A stretch of DNA of 64,000 nt, from assembly GCF_024494695.1 (NCBI RefSeq), contig NZ_JANHDP010000002.1:558001-622000 (forward strand), written 5' to 3'. Source of the stretch: Natronoarchaeum rubrum. Lineage in GTDB: Archaea > Halobacteriota > Halobacteria > Halobacteriales > Natronoarchaeaceae. The notes under the pieces were generated by a model. The model did no database searches and had not been told where the DNA came from. It saw nothing but the letters and a program-made list of their open reading frames with translations. Shown here piece after piece: positions 59,717 to 64,000 of the stretch (positions are counted from its first letter, which is position 1; the number at the start of each line of letters is the position of its first letter). The translations under genes and the position numbers were made by a program.

Positions 59717-60943
59717 TCACTCCGACTCGAAGGGTGCCTTCGCGGCCTCGGGTTCCTCGTCGTGGAACGTGACGAGGTTCTCCCGACCCACCGAGATTTT
59801 GCTGATCAGGTCGTCGTCCTCCATCTTCGAGAGCCGTCGACTCACCTTCGACTTCGACCAGTCGGTCCGCTGGACGATCGCCTGCTGTCGGACCCGACCG
59901 CCGTTTTCTTCGAGAATCTCGAGGATCCGGTCCTCGTCGGTGACCGGTTCCGGCTGTGGCTGTCGGGACGGGCCACCCGTCGATTCCCCGGTCGCTGACG
60001 GTCCGTCGCCGGCGGTCGGCGGGGCGGTCCCGCCTCTGCCCGACATCGGAGCGCCGTCCCGGTCGTCGCGGTCGATATCGGGAAGTTCCGGTTCGAACTG
60101 CTTGACGACGAGCCCGAACAGGCCCATCAGCACCGTCACGGGGATCGTCGCGATTCCCAGCAACAGCGGGGTCGTCCCCGGGTCGGTCGGGTCGGTGTTG
60201 ATCATGACTTCGGCACTGTCCGGAATTTGGTCGCCGTCCGTGTCGATGTCGAGCGGATCCGTGCCGTACGTGTACACCTCCTCGTAGTCGTTGAGTCCGG
60301 ATCGGGTCGTGTCCGACACCGCGAAGTTCGTCCCGCGGCGCAGCTCCTCCTCGTTCGTCAACCCGTTGTTGCTCGCGTCGCCGTCCTTCTCGAGGATGTG
60401 GACGGTTCGGTTCGCCCGCAGCACTTCGATTTCGTTTGTTCCGATCATCGCGGGGACTTCCCGGACCATCACGACATCGACGGGAATCTCTCCCGGTTGT
60501 ACCTCCGTCCATCCGCGGACATCTATCTCGAACGAGGCGTCTCCTCCAGTGGTAGACGTGTTGTACGACGCCGAACATGCGAGTTCCACGGGGTCACTCT
60601 CCGCGCCCGCGTCCGACGCGTTCGGTCGTGCTTCGAGGCAAGCGAAGTAGTCGCCGGTGGCGTTGCCCGAATCGAATTCGACCGTAACCGTCGCGTTCTC
60701 GTCCCTGAACGCGTACCCCGTCCCGTTGTCGGCTCGGATCATTCCGATCCCGGAGTACGCGACGCTCTCGATCGTCTGATTGGACTGGTTCACGCGTTGC
60801 TCGGTCGTGTTGTCCTGTGCCGCCACGTCACTGGCGGCCGGTCCCAGCAGTCCTACCAGCGAAATTCCCAGGAGCACGATCACGAAGAGCAGGACCGCAC
60901 TCTTGGTTCGAGATGGTAGCGCCGGGCGCGGTGGAGGGGTCAT
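59717..60943 (-). CDS. Membrane-spanning winged-helix regulator with Ca-type ectodomain
   Basis: The 408-residue protein has an N-terminal signal/TM helix (about 13-38, SAVLLFVIVLLGISLVGLLG), an outside region (39-250) rich in N-x-S/T sequons and ending in two Asp-rich turns ('DGDASNNGLTNEEEL', 'DTDGDQIPDSAEV') like thrombospondin type 3 or dockerin calcium loops, a second TM (about 254-277), a Pro/Gly linker, and a C-terminal winged helix (about 325-395: 'VRQQAIVQRTDWSKSKVSRR'). This layout fits a one-component sensor that reads an outside signal and binds DNA inside. Start ATG at 60943. Confidence 0.8.
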   Translation of the reverse strand: MTPPPRPALPSRTKSAVLLFVIVLLGISLVGLLGPAASDVAAQDNTTEQRVNQSNQTIESVAYSGIGMIRADNGTGYAFRDENATVTVEFDSGNATGDYFACLEARPNASDAGAESDPVELACSASYNTSTTGGDASFEIDVRGWTEVQPGEIPVDVVMVREVPAMIGTNEIEVLRANRTVHILEKDGDASNNGLTNEEELRRGTNFAVSDTTRSGLNDYEEVYTYGTDPLDIDTDGDQIPDSAEVMINTDPTDPGTTPLLLGIATIPVTVLMGLFGLVVKQFEPELPDIDRDDRDGAPMSGRGGTAPPTAGDGPSATGESTGGPSRQPQPEPVTDEDRILEILEENGGRVRQQAIVQRTDWSKSKVSRRLSKMEDDDLISKISVGRENLVTFHDEEPEAAKAPFESE

Positions 60944-61143
60944 TAGTCGTGCTGACCGTATACTTACTGAACTCCTCCCGCTTGTATATGTTTCCTCCTC
61001 TCTTTGACCCATTCTCCTCGTTCTGCTGGTACAATACGTACGAAAACATTATTTTTCAAAGTATAAAATCGCAGTTTTGTCGTGGACGTTTCACGTTCAG
61101 GACGGCGACACAGTGGAGGCTAACCGCCGTACGGCGCGGTACG

Positions 61144-61821
61144 CTACTCTTCTTGCGGCGAGCCGTCAGTCCATTGCCAGGCTGCGAGGAGCGTGAACGC
61201 GACGACGAGCAACGCCCCGATCGCGATCGGGGTCACTGCGCTCAACACCGGTACGCCGAGGCCGGATCCGACGAGCAGCGCACCCGCCGCGGCCATCGTC
61301 CCGAAGTAGTAGGTGCTCCAGTCGCGATCGTCGGCGAGGGACGGCTCGTCGGCGTTCTCGCTCGATGCGGTGGTCGCGGCGTCCTGCGCCTCGACGTCTG
61401 CCTCATCGCGGGTGCCCTCCTGAGACGCCGTCAGATCGCCTTCTTCCACGATGTACTGTTCCAGACGCTCGGCTCGCGGCTTCTGCTCGACGATGCCCCG
61501 ACTCTGGTTGTAGTCGATGATGCCGTGCTTGTCGAGCTTCGGAAGGTGGGCCTGGTAGAGGGCGATGTACACGCGCTGTCGCTCCTGGGAGGTGAGTTGC
61601 TCGACTGTCGTGTCGTACTCCCAGGCGGCGACCTGTTCGGCCACGTCGCGCATGCGTGCGGCTCCGTCGACGCCCTTCATGTACCGGAGCACGCTCCGGC
61701 GACGCTCGTTCTGGAGCAGGTGGTAGACATCGTCCGCCTCTAGCTTTCCCGATTCTTTATTACCGACTTCTGATAGGATGTCTTCTGCAGCGGTGTTCTC
61801 GGCGGTCTGTGTCTGGCTCAT
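61144..61821 (-). CDS. DUF7344-like winged-helix protein with two C-terminal TMs
   Basis: The 225-residue protein has a winged-helix domain beginning 'LEADDVYHLLQNERRRSVLR' with 'YIALYQAHLPKLDKHGIIDY' as the later helices and wing, which I match to the haloarchaeal DUF7344-type family. A linker rich in Asp/Glu/Ala leads to two TM helices (about 165-187 and 190-212). It is thus a membrane-tethered DNA-binding protein. I start at the ATG at 61821, backed by a TATA box; an 11-bp inverted repeat lies just upstream. Confidence 0.8.
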   Translation of the reverse strand: MSQTQTAENTAAEDILSEVGNKESGKLEADDVYHLLQNERRRSVLRYMKGVDGAARMRDVAEQVAAWEYDTTVEQLTSQERQRVYIALYQAHLPKLDKHGIIDYNQSRGIVEQKPRAERLEQYIVEEGDLTASQEGTRDEADVEAQDAATTASSENADEPSLADDRDWSTYYFGTMAAAGALLVGSGLGVPVLSAVTPIAIGALLVVAFTLLAAWQWTDGSPQEE

Positions 61822-61850
61822 ATCGACACTCACCCCGTTTTCGTGAGTGG

Positions 61851-61859
61851 GTAATAAAG
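61851..61859 (-). promoter_or_regulatory. TATA box of the DUF7344-like gene
   Basis: On the minus strand CTTTATTAC is centred about 33 bases before the ATG at 61821. Confidence 0.55.
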
Positions 61860-61873
61860 CTGGAACTATGTCT

Positions 61874-61929
61874 CGACTGTTGCGGACTGTTTCACGGTAC
61901 TCGGCGCCTGTTTGGCGTCGCAACAGTCG
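61874..61929. promoter_or_regulatory. Perfect 11-bp inverted repeat upstream of the DUF7344-like gene
   Basis: CGACTGTTGCG (61874-61884) and CGCAACAGTCG (61919-61929) are exact inverse copies, 34 bases apart. A small inner hairpin (GCGCC-tgttt-GGCGT) lies in the spacer, and a second offset pair (ACTGTTTC / GAAACAAT) extends the symmetry. The element sits just upstream of the TATA box. Confidence 0.6.
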
Positions 61930-62588
61930 CCGAAACAATCGTAATAGAAAACGCTCACGTACAGTGGTTCTAATTGTTTCGTATCATGCTGTGTATGTAA
62001 ATATGGTCCCGCCGAGATCGACCGACGATCCGCCGTTTTCGCGGGTCGTTTCGGCCGCCCGGAGCGCCCGTTTCGACCGGGACAATCCGGGCCGCCAAAC
62101 CGCATCCCAGCCCAAGTAGAATAATAGTTATTTGGATCTGATACTTGGGCCAAATAGAGCCTCCCTGTAGCGAGCCGATCCGGGCCAGCAACGGCGAGCG
62201 TACGGCGTCGCTCGCTCGACCACACGAAGTCACTCCGACGGGAACAGGTCGCTCGCGACCCGTCTATGGCGTCTTCGCACCTGGCCGGAGCTCGTTTCGA
62301 ATCTACGACCCGCTCTTGGCGGGTCGAACCCCTGGGAGTTCGGTGACCAGCAGGCGCTCGATTGCTGGCAACGATGTCGACCGAGTTGTCACTCCGTGCG
62401 GAGACGCCACTGAGGCGTACTCGCTGGCCTTCAGAGGAGCGTCGCGACATCCAGGGACGTTGGTCGGCGTCACTGCGGCCGGCGGTGACGCCGACGCTCA
62501 GCCCGTTACCAGCGGCGCTCGTCAGCGGCGCGCAGCGAAGAAAACGGCGGTCGACGATCGGCAGCTTCCGGACGCCAACCCCGTTCGA
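61930..62588. other. Long stretch without a recognised gene
   Basis: Together with the palindromes upstream this forms a 767-base gap (61822-62588). Its left third is AT-rich and promoter-like; the right part is GC-rich with frames that lack codon bias. A hairpin (CGACCCGC-tcttg-GCGGGTCG, 62306-62326) may be a terminator or RNA element. I see no conserved protein motif; a decayed gene is possible. Confidence 0.4.
62110..62150. promoter_or_regulatory. 9-bp inverted repeat around an AT-rich core
   Basis: GCCCAAGTA (62110-62118) and TACTTGGGC (62142-62150) flank an AT-rich core with AATAATAGTTATTT. It could be a regulated promoter, but no clear gene starts next to it. Confidence 0.4.
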
Positions 62589-64000
62589 TCAGGGCGCCGT
62601 ACACATCCGGACGTCGCCGTTGCCGTAGACGTGGTTGGTCGTCTCGGGGCAGACGGCGGCCTCCGAGAGGTCGAGGTTCGCGGCCGTCTCGCGTTCGGTC
62701 AGGAAGTACGACGCACCCGCTGACTGGTACTGGCGGTACACCGCCGTCTCGTGCGTCGTCGGTCGCCCGTCCCTGAGCTCGATCGGCTCCGCGTGGTGGG
62801 CGCCGGTCCGCTCGAAGACGGTCTGGTAGGGATGGTCGGTGTACAGCGGCCGATCGGTCGATCGGTCGATCTCGTCGATCGTCTCGACGGCGGCGAGCTC
62901 CGTTTCGGTGTAGGATAGGCGCTCGCGCTCGCCCGGGAACACCGGCGAGTCGGGCGTCCCGTCGCTCGACACGAGCATCACGCCCGGGAACAGCACGGCG
63001 AACAGCACCAGGCCCGCGAGGACGACTCGCGGCGAGAGGTACGACGAGAGATAGCTGAGGCCGGCCACGCCCACCAGCACCATCGGCGCGTAGAGGAACG
63101 CGAACCAGCGGCCGGGGACGAAATTCCGGATCCCGAACAGCGGCAGTCCCAGCGCCAGGAACAGCATCACGACGATGCTGGTCAGCAGCGTGAACGTCGT
63201 CTGGCTGGCCAGGTCCTGCCGGAGCACGACGAGGCAGCCGACGACGGCGAGCAACAGCAACAGCAGGAAGCCGACCGTGTCGAAGTAGATCGCGAGTTCG
63301 GCCGCGAGTTGCGACCCGCCGCCGCCGGCTGCGGCCGCCTCCCCGCCGCTCGCCTCGGACCCGCCGGCGAGGTTCAGAAACCCGGCGGAGGTCGCGAGCG
63401 TGTCGTAGAAATACCCCAGCATGGTCTGGAGGAACGTGTCGCCCTGGTAGGGCGTCAGCGACCACATCAGCGTGATGAACCCGAGGTCGAACACCAGCAG
63501 GCCGATCATGTTCACCGGCTCGCGGATCCGACTGAGCAGCGGCGTGATCGTGTCGCCGGTGCCCACGACGTCGAACTTGACGAGCCCCTGCGCGAACAGG
63601 CAGGCCGCCACCAGCACCAGCATGATGAACGAGGAGATCTGGTGGGTCAGGATGACCGCGACGCTGATCCCCACGAGCAACAGGAACTCCCGGTGCTGGT
63701 AGCCGGTGTGCATGAGCAACACCAGCAACAGGAGCACCGCGAGAAAGAAGATGAGCCCCATGCTGGTCGGGATGATGTGGATCCCCCACCGAATCACGTG
63801 GTCGGAGACGGCGTACAGCGCCGTCGCGAGCAGCGACCAGCGGACCGGCAACAGCGTCCGGGCCGTCCCGTACAGCAGCAGCAGCGACAGCGGCATCGCC
63901 ACGCCGAGCGTGAGATGGAGGCTCGTTCTGAGCGACACGTCGAACAGCTGGGCGCCCGTGACGACCAGCAGGTGGTACAGCGGCGACGCGTAGTACTTTT
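62589..64000 (-). CDS. Polytopic membrane protein, glycosyltransferase-like (5' end outside window)
   Basis: The last 470 residues are visible; the frame is open to the window edge (reading KYYASPLYHLLVVTGAQLF), so an internal Met at 63938 is not the start. About 10-11 TM helices are followed by an outer C-terminal domain (about the last 110 residues) ending 'DVRMCTAP'. The 'YYASPLYHLL' loop resembles GT39/ArnT-type mannosyl or arabinosyl transferases, which use lipid-linked sugars. An Ala/Gly/Ser loop (EASGGEAAAAGGGG) splits two helices. It probably finishes the surface glycan. Confidence 0.65.
   Translation of the reverse strand, partial: KYYASPLYHLLVVTGAQLFDVSLRTSLHLTLGVAMPLSLLLLYGTARTLLPVRWSLLATALYAVSDHVIRWGIHIIPTSMGLIFFLAVLLLLVLLMHTGYQHREFLLLVGISVAVILTHQISSFIMLVLVAACLFAQGLVKFDVVGTGDTITPLLSRIREPVNMIGLLVFDLGFITLMWSLTPYQGDTFLQTMLGYFYDTLATSAGFLNLAGGSEASGGEAAAAGGGGSQLAAELAIYFDTVGFLLLLLLAVVGCLVVLRQDLASQTTFTLLTSIVVMLFLALGLPLFGIRNFVPGRWFAFLYAPMVLVGVAGLSYLSSYLSPRVVLAGLVLFAVLFPGVMLVSSDGTPDSPVFPGERERLSYTETELAAVETIDEIDRSTDRPLYTDHPYQTVFERTGAHHAEPIELRDGRPTTHETAVYRQYQSAGASYFLTERETAANLDLSEAAVCPETTNHVYGNGDVRMCTAP

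Overview
The window is a high-GC, gene-dense piece of a halophilic archaeal (class Halobacteria) chromosome. The evidence is the very acidic proteome, the Tat-type lipoprotein signals (twin Arg plus a lipobox Cys), HalOD1, DUF373 and Hvo_1808-type families, a histone/histone-deacetylase/RPA cluster, archaeal Taw1, Nob1 and class I CCA enzyme, and TATA boxes about 27-33 nt ahead of start codons, as expected for leaderless mRNAs. The genus cannot be named from sequence alone.

Layout. 1-2.9 kb: end of a sugar ABC importer operon (two permeases, ATPase, one-TM small protein). 3.1-4.1 kb: small protein, zinc-ribbon relic, tRNA-derived repeat and two minus-strand tRNAs (CAT, Asn-GTT). 4.2-8.7 kb: CCA-adding enzyme, then an RPA-like ssDNA-binding protein, a doublet histone and a histone deacetylase (the last two one transcription unit). 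8.9-20.3 kb: lipoprotein, tRNA-Arg, HalOD1 protein, DHH phosphoesterase, three UspA proteins, a GNAT enzyme, a secreted beta-propeller, an AAC(3)-like acetyltransferase, dihydroorotase and a lipoate-ligase-like protein. 20.3-21.6 kb: a lower-GC gene joining a CDC48-type N-domain to membrane helices without any ATPase. 21.7-30.7 kb: M23-like protein, cysteine hydrolase, PRC-barrel plus Nob1, a tiny ribbon-helix-helix protein, two tandem HExxH surface proteins, nicotinate phosphoribosyltransferase, AMMECR1 and isoprenyl diphosphate synthase. 31-43.5 kb: an AT-richer lipoprotein, a degenerate MBL-fold protein, DUF373, a PPOX/hydrolase pair, HxlR, SulP, zinc ADH, a TnpB relic, DHA2 MFS, a CPA1 antiporter and Taw1.

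44-64 kb is a cell-surface glycan region: a GT2 glycosyltransferase, beta-helix protein, dolichol-phosphate-type GT2, GlmU, Wzx-like flippase, asparagine-synthetase-like protein, GlmS and, at the right edge, a polytopic membrane protein resembling mannosyl/arabinosyl transferases. GlmS and GlmU would make UDP-GlcNAc, the glycosyltransferases would use it, and the flippase would export the lipid-linked product. Two paralogous secreted lipoproteins with a beta-grasp-like domain lie within it, and three regulators (PadR-like, a membrane-spanning winged-helix protein and a DUF7344-like protein) sit in or beside it.

Most notable candidates: the CDC48-N/TM fusion; a flippase with an extra C-terminal TM and an outside tail carrying about 18 N-glycosylation sequons; a predicted structured RNA upstream of glmU; a 38-codon uORF abutting glmS; and a palindrome shared by two promoters of secreted proteins. 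Functional statements are inferences from motifs visible in the sequence; no database search was run.
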